Origin: Emcibacter sp. SYSU 3D8
GTDB taxonomy: Bacteria; Pseudomonadota; Alphaproteobacteria; SMXS01
Direction: 5' to 3'
Assembly: GCF_039655875.1 (NCBI RefSeq)
Contig: NZ_JBBYXK010000002.1
Span: 434,001 to 498,000 of the forward strand
DNA: 64,000 bases
This document shows positions 18,585 to 27,500 of this stretch, piece by piece. The position numbers and the translations under genes were made by a program. The stretch's first letter is position 1; each line of letters opens with the position of its first letter. Below the pieces are notes generated by a model. It had not been told where the DNA came from. It worked only from the letters and a program-made list of their open reading frames with translations, and ran no database searches.

Positions 18585-19262
18585 ATGCAGCTTTATGAAC
18601 TCATTCTCGATCACGGCCGCTCGGTCAGCCCGTTCGTCTGGCGGGCCAAGATGGCGCTCGCCCACAAGGGCTTCACCCCTGAAACCGTCGCTATCGGCTA
18701 TGGCGACAAGGCGGCCCTTGCCTTCTCGGGCCAGGACCGGGTGCCGGTGCTGGTCGACGGTGACAGGGTGATCGCGGATTCGTGGCGCATCGCGTGCCAT
18801 CTGGAAGACCGCTATCCCGACCGGCCGAGCCTGTTCGGCGGCGACGGCGGCCGGGCGCTGTCGCGGGTGTTCAACCACTGGTGCGACAGCCAGTTCCTGT
18901 CCAGCCTGTTCATGCTGTGCTGCGCGCCGACCTACGACCTGACACCCGAGGCCGATCAGCCCTATTACCGCGAGAGCCGGTTCCAGTGGACCGGTATGAC
19001 CATCGAGCAGATCCGCGACGCCGGCAATGTGGGCAAGGTGCGCGCCAGCCTGGAGCCCATGCGGCTGACCCTGAAGGAGCGGCCGTTCCTGTCCGGCCAC
19101 GCGCCCGCCTATGCCGATTACTGCGCGTTCGGCGGCTTCATGTGGGCACGGACCAGCACCGGCCCGATCCTCGAGCCGGACGATATCGTCGAGCACTGGC
19201 GCCAGCGCATGCTGGATCTGTTCGATGGCTTCGCACGCAAGGCGCCCTGCGCCGAGAAATGA
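18585..19262 (+). CDS. Glutathione S-transferase family protein
   Basis: A 225-residue GST-like protein. The thioredoxin-like N-terminal domain (residues 1-80) shows the RSVSPFVWRAKMALAHKGF active-site helix with a serine where many bacterial GSTs have the catalytic Ser/Cys, the cis-proline strand (RVPVLVDGDRVIADSWRIACHLE) and the glutathione-contacting DS pair. The all-helical C-terminal domain (90-225) contains PAYADYCAFGGFMWAR, the conserved N-capping box region. It probably conjugates or reduces small electrophiles; the substrate is unknown. The amidohydrolase gene follows after 63 bp on the same strand and may be cotranscribed. Confidence 0.85.
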   Translation: MQLYELILDHGRSVSPFVWRAKMALAHKGFTPETVAIGYGDKAALAFSGQDRVPVLVDGDRVIADSWRIACHLEDRYPDRPSLFGGDGGRALSRVFNHWCDSQFLSSLFMLCCAPTYDLTPEADQPYYRESRFQWTGMTIEQIRDAGNVGKVRASLEPMRLTLKERPFLSGHAPAYADYCAFGGFMWARTSTGPILEPDDIVEHWRQRMLDLFDGFARKAPCAEK

Positions 19263-19325
19263 TGAGCCCCGTTTTCCTGCAGCGCCGCTTGGGGTAGGCT
19301 CGCTGCGCAACTGAATGGGGAGAAC

Positions 19326-20342
19326 ATGATGGCAGGTGATGCAGCCTGGCTGGCACAGGTGCAGGAGGAGGCGCTGGAGCCCGACCTGCCGATCGTCGAT
19401 CCGCACCATCATTTGTGGGATCACCCCGGCTCGCGCTATCTGCTCGACGAATTGCTTGCCGACACCGGCAGCGGTCACAACGTCGTTGCCACCGTATTCA
19501 TGGAATGCGCCGCCATGTACCGGGCCGACGGACCGGTGCGCATCGCGCCGGTCGGCGAGACCGAATTCGTCAACGGCGTCGCCGCCATGAGCGCCAGCGG
19601 CCTTTACGGGAAGACCCGGGCCTGCGCCGGCATCGTCGGCTTTGCCGACCTGACCCTGGGCGCTGCGGTCGCCGAGGTGCTCGAGGCGCATATGAACGCC
19701 GCGCCCGACCGGTTCCGCGGCATCCGCCACGCCGCCGGCTGGGACAAGGACGACCGGGTGCGCCGCTCGCACACCAACCCGACCGAGCACCTGCTGCTCG
19801 ATGCCACCTTCCGCGAGGGCTACGCCCAGCTGGGCAAGTTCGGCATGAGCTTCGATTCCTGGCTGTACCATCCGCAGATTCCCGAGCTGACCGACCTGGC
19901 GCGTGCCTTTCCCGGCATCCCGGTGATCTTCAACCATTTCGGCGGACCACTCGGCGTCGGCCCCTATGAAGGCAGGCGCGACGAGATATTCACCCAGTGG
20001 AAGAAGGACGTCGCCGAACTGGCGGCATGCCCGAACGTCAACGCCAAGCTGGGCGGCATCAACATGGCGGTGAACGGTTTCGGCTGGCACAAACGCGACA
20101 AGCCGCCGACATCCGCCGAACTGACCGCGGCGACGCGGGACTGGTACCTGCACATGATCGACGTGTTCGGTCCCGGCCGGTGCATGTTCGAGAGCAATTT
20201 CCCCGTCGACAAGCTGTCCGTCTCCTACGGAATATTGTGGAATTCCTTCAAGCAGATCGCCGCCGGTTTCAGCGCGCCCGACAAGACCGCGCTATTTTCG
20301 GGCACGGCCAGCCGGGTCTACCGCTTGCCTGACTTTGGCTGA
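19326..20342 (+). CDS. Amidohydrolase family protein (TIM-barrel, PDC-like)
   Basis: A 338-residue amidohydrolase-2 type protein. The first strand carries the metal motif LPIVDPHHHLWD (residues 19-30), and later pieces fit the family: RGIRHAAGW, FDSWLYHPQIPELTDLARAFP, IPVIFNHFGGP and the acidic motif in CMFESNFPVDK near the end. Members hydrolyse lactones or decarboxylate aromatic or dicarboxylic acids. The substrate is not deducible. GGGGAGA precedes two adjacent ATG codons (19326 and 19329); either could be used. It follows the GST gene closely, consistent with a small catabolic transcript. Confidence 0.85.
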   Translation: MMAGDAAWLAQVQEEALEPDLPIVDPHHHLWDHPGSRYLLDELLADTGSGHNVVATVFMECAAMYRADGPVRIAPVGETEFVNGVAAMSASGLYGKTRACAGIVGFADLTLGAAVAEVLEAHMNAAPDRFRGIRHAAGWDKDDRVRRSHTNPTEHLLLDATFREGYAQLGKFGMSFDSWLYHPQIPELTDLARAFPGIPVIFNHFGGPLGVGPYEGRRDEIFTQWKKDVAELAACPNVNAKLGGINMAVNGFGWHKRDKPPTSAELTAATRDWYLHMIDVFGPGRCMFESNFPVDKLSVSYGILWNSFKQIAAGFSAPDKTALFSGTASRVYRLPDFG

Positions 20343-20367
20343 GAAACTCCCGAAGTGTATTTCGCAC

Positions 20368-20406
20368 TTGCAATATAATATTTGATGGTTATGTTGCAGT
20401 GCACAA
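20368..20406 (+). promoter_or_regulatory. Candidate promoter/operator upstream of phasin
   Basis: The 151-bp gap before the phasin gene contains an AT-rich core flanked by TTGCA at 20368-20372 and TTGCAGTGCA at 20394-20403. Phasin promoters of alphaproteobacteria are commonly repressed by PhaR through TGC-rich sites, so this is a reasonable candidate; no phaR gene is present in the window. Confidence 0.3.
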
Positions 20407-20493
20407 AACAGCAGCCCCGGCCGTTTTGGAACCTTTTCATCACTGAGCATCGGGGTCGATCCCGCCGCAAGGCGACAACGAGAGGAACTGAAG

Positions 20494-20913
20494 ATGGCTA
20501 GCAAGAACTCCAGCACCCCGGCGAACCCGTTCGCCGACTGGTATGAGAACGTACAGAAGATGGTCGGTGGCACCCTGCCGGCCGTCGATCTCAAGTCGCT
20601 GACCGAGGCCGGTCAGGGCAACATGAAGGCCATGGGTGACGTGGCGAAGATCGCCGCGAACGCACTGCAGGACATCGTCAAGCAGCAGCAGGCCATCGCC
20701 ACCCAGGCGGTTGCCGAGTGGCAGGATACGGCCGGCAAGCTCGCCAGGGGCGAAGGCCAGGCGCTGATGACCGGCTCGCTCGACACCTTCCGCACCAAGG
20801 CGGAAGAAGCCGCCAAGAATTTCGGTGACCTGTCGGAAATCGCCCGCAAGGCCCAGACCGACATCTGGGGCGTGCTGACGACCCAGTTTGAAAAGAATAC
20901 TGGCAAGAAATAG
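20494..20913 (+). CDS. Phasin family protein
   Basis: A 139-residue amphipathic helical protein with no signal peptide and no cysteine. The sequence PFADWYENVQKM followed by long heptad-like helices (DVAKIAANALQDIVKQQQ, FRTKAEEAAKNFGDLSEI) matches the phasin family, which coats polyhydroxyalkanoate granules in the cytoplasm. GAGGAA seven bases before the ATG supports the start. A strong intrinsic terminator follows. A second phasin-like gene and a carboxyltransferase lie downstream, consistent with carbon storage and propionyl/acyl-CoA metabolism. Confidence 0.88.
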   Translation: MASKNSSTPANPFADWYENVQKMVGGTLPAVDLKSLTEAGQGNMKAMGDVAKIAANALQDIVKQQQAIATQAVAEWQDTAGKLARGEGQALMTGSLDTFRTKAEEAAKNFGDLSEIARKAQTDIWGVLTTQFEKNTGKK

Positions 20914-20962
20914 CCATAAAACCCGGCGCGGCGCCCCACGGGAGCCGCACCGCACGACTTGA

Positions 20963-21004
20963 CGAAGGCGCGGGCCAGCCCTGCGCCTTCGTTTTTCCTT
21001 TTTC
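20963..21004 (+). terminator. Rho-independent terminator after phasin
   Basis: The arms CGAAGGCGC (20963-20971) and GCGCCTTCG (20983-20991) pair perfectly, with further GGG/CCC pairing inside. They are followed by the pyrimidine run TTTTTCCTTTTTCC. This is the clearest intrinsic terminator in the window and ends the phasin transcript. Confidence 0.85.
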
Positions 21005-21088
21005 CCGATCCCTTCCCGGCCACGCGCGTTGGGTAGATCGAGAGTGTCGGCCTCCGTGCCGCCCCGTCGCCGAGAAAGGAACCCGATC

Positions 21089-21559
21089 ATGGCCACCACG
21101 CTTTTCCCCTTTTCGTCCTGGTTTGCCGCCGGCACCCCTTTCGCCGGTTCGGCGCAGGGGCCAGCAGAGGTGATGGCAGCACTCGCCCGTATCGGCGCCG
21201 AAGCCAGCCGGCAGGTGCTCGAGCAACAGCAGGAGATGGCAGCGACGATCCTGGAAAGCTGGCGCGAGACCGCCGTGCCCCGGGATCCGGCAGGCCTGCT
21301 CGAGCTGCCGCTCGAGGCCGCGCGCCTCGGCACCAGGATTACCCTGCAGAACGCCAGCCAGCTCGCCGGGATCACCCGCCAGGCGCAGTCCGACCTGCTC
21401 GCTGTCATGGCGGCAAGCACCGGGGCCGTTGCGGCGGATGCGGTCGAGAAGACCATCGAGGAATCCGGCAAACTGGCAAAAGACGTTGTCGCCAAGGCTG
21501 CCGCAACGGGCGATGCGAGCATCGAGGAAATCGCGCTCGCCGGCCAGTTGGTCGAATAG
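21089..21559 (+). CDS. Second phasin-like protein
   Basis: A 156-residue protein, helical and alanine-rich, without cysteine or signal peptide. The pattern EVMAALARIGAEASRQVLEQ, ILESWRETAV, ITLQNASQLAGITRQAQSDL and a C-terminal amphipathic helix resembles phasins and differs in sequence from the upstream 139-residue phasin. AGAAAGGAA precedes the ATG at 21089, which is preferred over an in-frame codon 60 bases earlier. It probably also binds polyhydroxyalkanoate granules. It lies between a terminator and the carboxyltransferase gene, which begins 81 bp downstream. Confidence 0.75.
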   Translation: MATTLFPFSSWFAAGTPFAGSAQGPAEVMAALARIGAEASRQVLEQQQEMAATILESWRETAVPRDPAGLLELPLEAARLGTRITLQNASQLAGITRQAQSDLLAVMAASTGAVAADAVEKTIEESGKLAKDVVAKAAATGDASIEEIALAGQLVE

Positions 21560-21640
21560 GGACCGCGCTGGCCGCGCGTGAATTGCGTCCCGGCCCCTTA
21601 TCCGTGAGAATGCCTTCTCTGTGAAACGGGGAGACACGGA

Positions 21641-23188
21641 ATGAGCTGGGAAGCCGACGTCGCCGAACTGCGCCGCCGCCAGGAAATGGCGCTGAAGATG
21701 GGCGGCGAAGACAAGGTCCTGAAGCAGACATCCCGGGGCAAGCTGACGGTCCGCGACCGGATCGCCCGGCTGGTCGATGCGGACTCGTTCCGCGAGGTCG
21801 GCGGCCTCTCCGGCAAAGCGACCTATGACGAGAACGGCAACCTGATCGAGGTGATGCCGGCCAACACGGTGATGGGGCGCGGCAAGGTCGAGGGCCGCAC
21901 CATCATGGTGCAGGGGGACGACTTCACCGTGCGCGGCGGCGCATCGGATGCCGCCATCGCCGGCAAGCAGGCCTATGCGGAACAGATGGCGCTGGAGCTG
22001 CGCATTCCGCTGGTGCGGCTGATCGACGGCACCGGCGGCGGCGGCTCGGTCAAGATGCTCGAAAAGGACGGCCGCACCTATCTGCCGCGCAATCCCGGCT
22101 GGGATCTGGTCGTCGCCAATATGGGCACGGTCCCCGTGGTGGCGCTGGGTCTGGGCCCGGTCGCGGGTTTGGGCGCGGCACGGCTCGTGACCAGCCATTA
22201 TTCGGTGATGGTCAAGGAACTCAGCCAGGTATTCGTCGCCGGCCCGCCCGTTGCCAGGCATGTGGGCGAGGACGTCACCAAGGAGGAACTGGGCGGCAGC
22301 TGGATGCACACCCGCAACGGCTCGGTCGACGACGAGGTGGCGACCGAGGACCAGGCCATCGCCAATGCCCGCCGGTTTCTGTCCTACCTGCCGCCCAGCG
22401 TTCATGAACTGCCGCCGCGCGGCCCCACGACCGACGACCCGGACCGCCGGGACGACGCGCTGCTGTCGATCGTCCCGAGGGACCGGCGCAAGGTCTACAA
22501 GATGCGCAAGATCGTCGATTCCGTGGTCGATGCGGGCTCGTTCATGGAGATCGGCAAATACAATGGTCGCCCGCTGATTACCGGCCTTGCCCGGTTGGAC
22601 GGCTGGCCTGTCGCCGTGCTGGCCAGCGATCCGTACTTCTATGGCGGCGGCTGGACGGCCGACGCGTCGCACAAGGCGATCCGTTTCATCGACATGGCCG
22701 AGACGTTCCACCTGCCGGTGGTGCATTTCGTCGATAATCCGGGCTTTGCCGTGGGCGTGGCGCACGAACAGGCGGCCACCATCCGGCACGGCTCGCGCGC
22801 GCTGGCCGCCGTCTATCAGGCAACGGTGCCCTGGTGCTCGGTGGTGATCCGCAAGGCCTTCGGGGTTGCCGGTTCGGCCCACGCCAATCATGAGCGGCTG
22901 CGCTATCGCTATGCATGGCCGTCGGGCGACTGGGGTTCGCTGCCCATCGAAGGCGGCATCGAGGCCGCCTACACGCAGGAGTTGCGGGAAGCCGAGGACC
23001 CGGAAGCCATGCTGGCCGACATCCTGGAACGCCTGAACCGGGTGCGCTCGCCGTTCCGCACCGCGGAAGCCTTCCTGATCGAGGACATCATCGACCCGCG
23101 CGACACCCGCCCGCTGTTGTGCGAGTTCGCCAACCTGGCCGCCCCGCTACGCACCGCCGGCAGGGCGCTGTTCCACATGCGGCCCTGA
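21641..23188 (+). CDS. Acyl-CoA carboxylase, carboxyltransferase (beta) subunit
   Basis: A 515-residue carboxyl-transferase-domain protein, the usual size for the beta subunit of propionyl-, methylcrotonyl- or acetyl-CoA carboxylases. The N-terminal crotonase-like half has RGKLTVRDRIARLVD and GGASDAAIAGKQAYAEQMAL; the C-terminal half has VVHFVDNPGFAVGVAHEQ, the carboxybiotin-site glycine motif, and a loop KAFGVAGSAH. It transfers CO2 from biotin to an acyl-CoA. The biotin-carboxylase/BCCP subunit is not adjacent, so its partner must be encoded elsewhere. The acyl specificity is unknown, and the sequence is not a standard PccB. GGGGAG precedes the ATG. Confidence 0.88.
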   Translation: MSWEADVAELRRRQEMALKMGGEDKVLKQTSRGKLTVRDRIARLVDADSFREVGGLSGKATYDENGNLIEVMPANTVMGRGKVEGRTIMVQGDDFTVRGGASDAAIAGKQAYAEQMALELRIPLVRLIDGTGGGGSVKMLEKDGRTYLPRNPGWDLVVANMGTVPVVALGLGPVAGLGAARLVTSHYSVMVKELSQVFVAGPPVARHVGEDVTKEELGGSWMHTRNGSVDDEVATEDQAIANARRFLSYLPPSVHELPPRGPTTDDPDRRDDALLSIVPRDRRKVYKMRKIVDSVVDAGSFMEIGKYNGRPLITGLARLDGWPVAVLASDPYFYGGGWTADASHKAIRFIDMAETFHLPVVHFVDNPGFAVGVAHEQAATIRHGSRALAAVYQATVPWCSVVIRKAFGVAGSAHANHERLRYRYAWPSGDWGSLPIEGGIEAAYTQELREAEDPEAMLADILERLNRVRSPFRTAEAFLIEDIIDPRDTRPLLCEFANLAAPLRTAGRALFHMRP

Positions 23189-23210
23189 ACAGGTCCGCCG
23201 GACGCAGCCC

Positions 23211-24365
23211 CTAATACAGGAACATGGGCTTGCCCTGAACCTGGCGGATCACCGGGCGGTACTGCTCGGTGTCGTAGAGCTCGGCCACGTCGACCCGCCG
23301 CTTGCCCTGGATGCAGGTATCCACAGGCACGGTGGTGTAGTTGCCGTCGCGGATCGCCATCATCAGGCCGCTCCTGCCCTCGGCCAGCAATTGCACCGCA
23401 CCGACGCCATAGGCCGAGGCAACCATGCGGTCGAGGGCGTCCGGCGCACCGGCACGCATCAGATAGGCCAGCGACTGGTTGACGATGCCCTGGCCGGTGA
23501 TCCGTTGCAGTTCCTCGCCCAGATAGGTGCCGATGCCGCCCAGCTTGCGGTGGCCGTAGGCATCGGCCTCACCGGTCTCGACAGTCCTGCCGCCCGTCAT
23601 CGAGGCGCCTTCGGAAATCACCACCATGGCATACCCCGCCGGATTGTCGGTCTTGTCGCGCATCACCAGTTCGGCGACCTTCTCCACGTCGAACGGCACC
23701 TCGCTGATCAATACCCGATCGGCGGCAGCGAGATAGCCTGAGATCAGCGCCGTCTCGCCGCTGTTGCGCCCGAACAGCTCCACCACGGCGATACGCTCGT
23801 GGCTCCCCGTCGGCGTGCGCAGGGCGTCGATGGCCTCGACGCTACGGCTGACCGCCGTGCCGAAGCCGATGCAGTAATCGGTGCCGAAGACGTCATTGTC
23901 CATGGTCTTCGGACAGGCCATCACCTTGACACCCTCCTGATGCAGCCGCGCCGCATAGGACAGGGTGTCGTCGCCGCCAACGGCAATCAGCGCGCCGATG
24001 CCCAGCTTCTCCAGCACATCGACCACATGGTCGGTACAGTCGATGCGCGCGCCGGCGTCGACCGCATAGGGCGATTCCAGAAAGCGGGGAAGATCCTTCA
24101 CCGCCACCCGTCCGGGATTGGTGCGCGATGTGTGAAGGATGGTGCCGCCGGTGCGGTCGATGCCGCGTACCCGGCCCCGGTCGAGGATCATCGTGTTGGC
24201 GTCGATGGATTCTCGGTCGTCCGGATCGATGTTGAGGAGACCGGCCCAGCCGCGGCGGAAGCCGACGGTTTCCCAACCAAGCTCGGCGGCGCTGGTGGCC
24301 ACCGCCTTGATACAGGGATTGAGGCCCGGAACGTCGCCGCCGCCCGTGAGAATTCCGATCCGCAT
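23211..24365 (-). CDS. 6-phosphofructokinase, probably PPi-dependent
   Basis: A 384-residue phosphofructokinase. [17 protein letters not shown] near the N-terminus is the phosphate-donor loop; [14 protein letters not shown] and [15 protein letters not shown] are the donor and catalytic motifs, and later [22 protein letters not shown] contributes the sugar-phosphate site. In the family, GGDD rather than GGDG, together with PKT rather than PGT, marks pyrophosphate-dependent enzymes, so reversible fructose-6-phosphate phosphorylation with PPi is likely. The ATG at 24365 has AGGAG seven bases upstream, so the longer in-frame extension is rejected. It is convergent with the carboxyltransferase gene and lies downstream of giant gene 2. 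Confidence 0.85.
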   Translation of the reverse strand: MRIGILTGGGDVPGLNPCIKAVATSAAELGWETVGFRRGWAGLLNIDPDDRESIDANTMILDRGRVRGIDRTGGTILHTSRTNPGRVAVKDLPRFLESPYAVDAGARIDCTDHVVDVLEKLGIGALIAVGGDDTLSYAARLHQEGVKVMACPKTMDNDVFGTDYCIGFGTAVSRSVEAIDALRTPTGSHERIAVVELFGRNSGETALISGYLAAADRVLISEVPFDVEKVAELVMRDKTDNPAGYAMVVISEGASMTGGRTVETGEADAYGHRKLGGIGTYLGEELQRITGQGIVNQSLAYLMRAGAPDALDRMVASAYGVGAVQLLAEGRSGLMMAIRDGNYTTVPVDTCIQGKRRVDVAELYDTEQYRPVIRQVQGKPMFLY

Positions 24366-24448
24366 AATGCCACTCCTTCCGCCGGTGAATCGCGAGGGCA
24401 TCATACAGGCAGCGCCCCGCCTGCCCATAGACCCGGCGTTGACAGCAT

Positions 24449-24478
24449 TTCGGGCGAAGCAGTGCTGCTTCGCCCGAA
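24449..24478 (-). terminator. Hairpin downstream of giant repeat gene 2
   Basis: A perfect 14-bp inverted repeat (TTCGGGCGAAGCAG, two-base centre, complement) lies 45 bp after the stop of the 1727-aa repeat protein and 84 bp before the phosphofructokinase start. It probably ends or protects the giant transcript. There is no uridine tract, as also seen after giant gene 1. Confidence 0.55.
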
Positions 24479-24522
24479 TGTCGTGCCGGGGACCGCCGGG
24501 AAGCGGCCCGATCGAACCGAGA

Positions 24523-27500
24523 CTAGTTGCTGCCGATGCTGTTGGTAGCCCGGTTGCCGATGGCCGTGGCGCCAACCGTGTTGCCCTGCACCTTCAGCGT
24601 GCTGTTGTTGCTGACGCCGCTGATATTGACGCCGCTGCCAATGCCCACCAGCGTATTGGTGACCGTTGCGGAAATCGTGGTCCCCGAGATGGTCTGCAGG
24701 TTCGCAACAGCTGCGGACGGATGCTCGAACGTACCCGTGTTCAGCACCAGGGAATTGACCGCATCATTGCCAATGCTGCTGGCGCCGACCTCGTTGCCGC
24801 TGACGTTCAGCACTGAATCGGTGACGCCGCCGACAAACCCGTCGATCCCAACCGTCACGTCCGATGCCGTGGCCAACAATCCCTCGTCAAATCCAGACAC
24901 CGACTGACGGTTCAGCACCGCATATTCGGCGCCGGTGATTCCGATCTCGGTCGAGGCGCCCGGATCGATGGATACGCCCGCGCCGGCTTCTTCCTGCAAG
25001 GCCGCGCCCGCGATGGTGGCAAGGCTGTTCAGGGCCGTGTTGCCGGAAACCGAAGCCTGCACCTGGTTGCCGGCGACATTGGCGCTGCTGTCCAGCCCGC
25101 TGCCCGCTACGGCCAGGCCGATGGCGATCTCGTCGGCATCGGCGGACAGGGCCGCGAAGCCGTCAAGCACCTGGATGCTGGCAACCTGTGCGGTGGCGTC
25201 ACTGGACGATCCCGCATCCAGGCCGAGTGCATTGCTCGCATAGAAACCGCGCGTCTGCGCGATCACCATGTTGTTGTCGACGGTCAGCGCGTCGGTGACC
25301 GCATCGGAGTCGACAACGATGCCGATGCCGGTCAGCGATACCTCTGACGCAATGTCCTCTTCGTCGCTGAAGGCTGTCTGCATGTTGAGCAGGGAGTAAT
25401 CCGCATCCAGGTTGATGTCGTCCGAGCCGGGGAAACCGACGGACGGTGCCGGTGCGGTAACCCCGCCGAGGATGGCCGCACCTGCGGTCGCCGTCAGGCG
25501 ATTGGTTGCCGTGCCACCGGTGGCGGTGCTGGCCACGGAGTTCCCCGACACACTTGCCGCCACACTGCCGCTGCTGCCGATTGCATCAAGGCCCTCCGAG
25601 GCCGCCGAGTTGATCGCGTCGGCCGCCCCGATTGTCACGTTGGTGGTAAGGGCCTCGACCTCGCCGTCGTCAGAGATTGTCTGAACCGAGACCAGCGCCG
25701 CGCTGGGCGTTTCGTCCACCGCGCCGATATTGGCGGCGCCGGCGATGGACAGCAGATTTGACGCGCTGTGCACCATTGCCTGACTGAGCACGGCATTGTT
25801 GTCCACGGTCAACGACCCGGTATTGAACGTCGCCACGTCCGCCAGAATGTTGACGGTATCGACGGTTGCGTAGACGTCTTCGTCCTCGTTGGGCGATGTG
25901 AAGTCCGGACTGCCCTGCATGTTGATCAGCGCGATATCGCCGGTCACCCCGATCATGGGCGCGCCGCCTGCACTGATGGACGCTGAGGGCGCTACGTCGA
26001 AGCTGCTGAGGATATTGGTGCCCGTGACAGAAAGCGTATTGGCTGTCCGGTTGGAGGAGGCGAGAGCACCGATACCATTGCCCTCCAGGCTGATGCTGAC
26101 CCCATCCAGCGCCGGGCTGATGCCGATCGTATCGCCATCCACATCCACCAGAATCTCGATATCGAAGACGTCGGCGGTAATGGACGGATCCTCATCCGTC
26201 GCGCTCTGCACATTGGCCAGGAATGCCTGTCCGTAATTGGTGACGTAGTCGGACACCAGCAGGTTCGACGAATCGCTGCCGCGCGCTTCCGCGATCAGCG
26301 AATTGCCGCTGGCTGACAGGTCGGTGCCGGTGATGGTGGGCGCACCGTCGGCGATGATCCGCATGCCGACGGGCGTGCCGCCGCCCGAACCGGTCAGCGC
26401 CGCTGTGACGTCGTGGCTGTTTACCTGGTTGGAGGCCAGACCGAATACGGAGTCGGTGAAGGTCACGATGTCGCCGGAGCCGGAATCGTACACCTCTGCG
26501 GTGGGAAATTGGGTGTCGGCGGGATTGATATTGGGCAGCGAGGTGCCCGTGGCCGTCAGCACGTTGCTGACATTGTTGACCCTGGCCACCGCCCGCATTT
26601 CATTGCCGTCGATGGTCACTGAACCATCGCTGATCGCGCCGGCAACGCCGGAAAGGTCCAGGATGGCCCGCGTCGTATCGCCGAGCGCCGAGAAGCCGTT
26701 GTTAGTATCCGTGACTTCTGATCCCTGGTTCGACACCAGCATGGCAAACGGTGCGCTGCCGGTGACCGGCGCGCTCAAGGTCCCGATGTCGAGGGCCAGC
26801 CTGTTGCTGGCATCATTGCCCAGGGCCTGAATGGTCATGGCGTTGCCATCGATCTCGGCGACATTGTTGGTGAAGGCACCCGCGGTGCCGACGACCATGC
26901 TGAAGTCCGAATTGTCGTTGACGACGTCGAGACCGGCGCCGCTGCCCGCATCGCCAAGATCGACAAACCACTGGTCATTGACGAGTGAGTGCGCGGCGGC
27001 TGTGAACATGCCCGAACCGTCAATTGCCGCAGTTTGATTGCCGACTGATTGATACTCGCCGGGCGCCTGTGTCTGAGCCTCGACCGACAAAGTGTTGGTG
27101 GCGAGGTTGATGCGGCCGGAGGCCAGCAGTTCGTTGCCGTCAATCTCGAAGCGCGCGCCGGTAATGGATTCGGGCGAGCCGTCGCCGGTCCTGCCGACGC
27201 TCAGGGTGATGTCCGCATCGTATTGGTTGGCGATCAGTGCCGCCGAATTGCCGTCACCATCATCGTCGGCGACGGACTGCATATTGATCAGCGACGACAT
27301 GGCATCCAGCGTGGTTGCCGCATCGACGGACAGCGAGGAGGTGGCCTGGTTCAAGGTGGCCGAGACGACACCGGCATTGCCATTGGCGGTGAATTTGCTG
27401 TCGGTCAGCGCGAATGCGGGATTCAGTCCGATGCGCACGAAGACAAGGTCACCCTGCGCCCCATCCGCGACGATGCCGTTGGTCGCGGTGACGATGGCGC

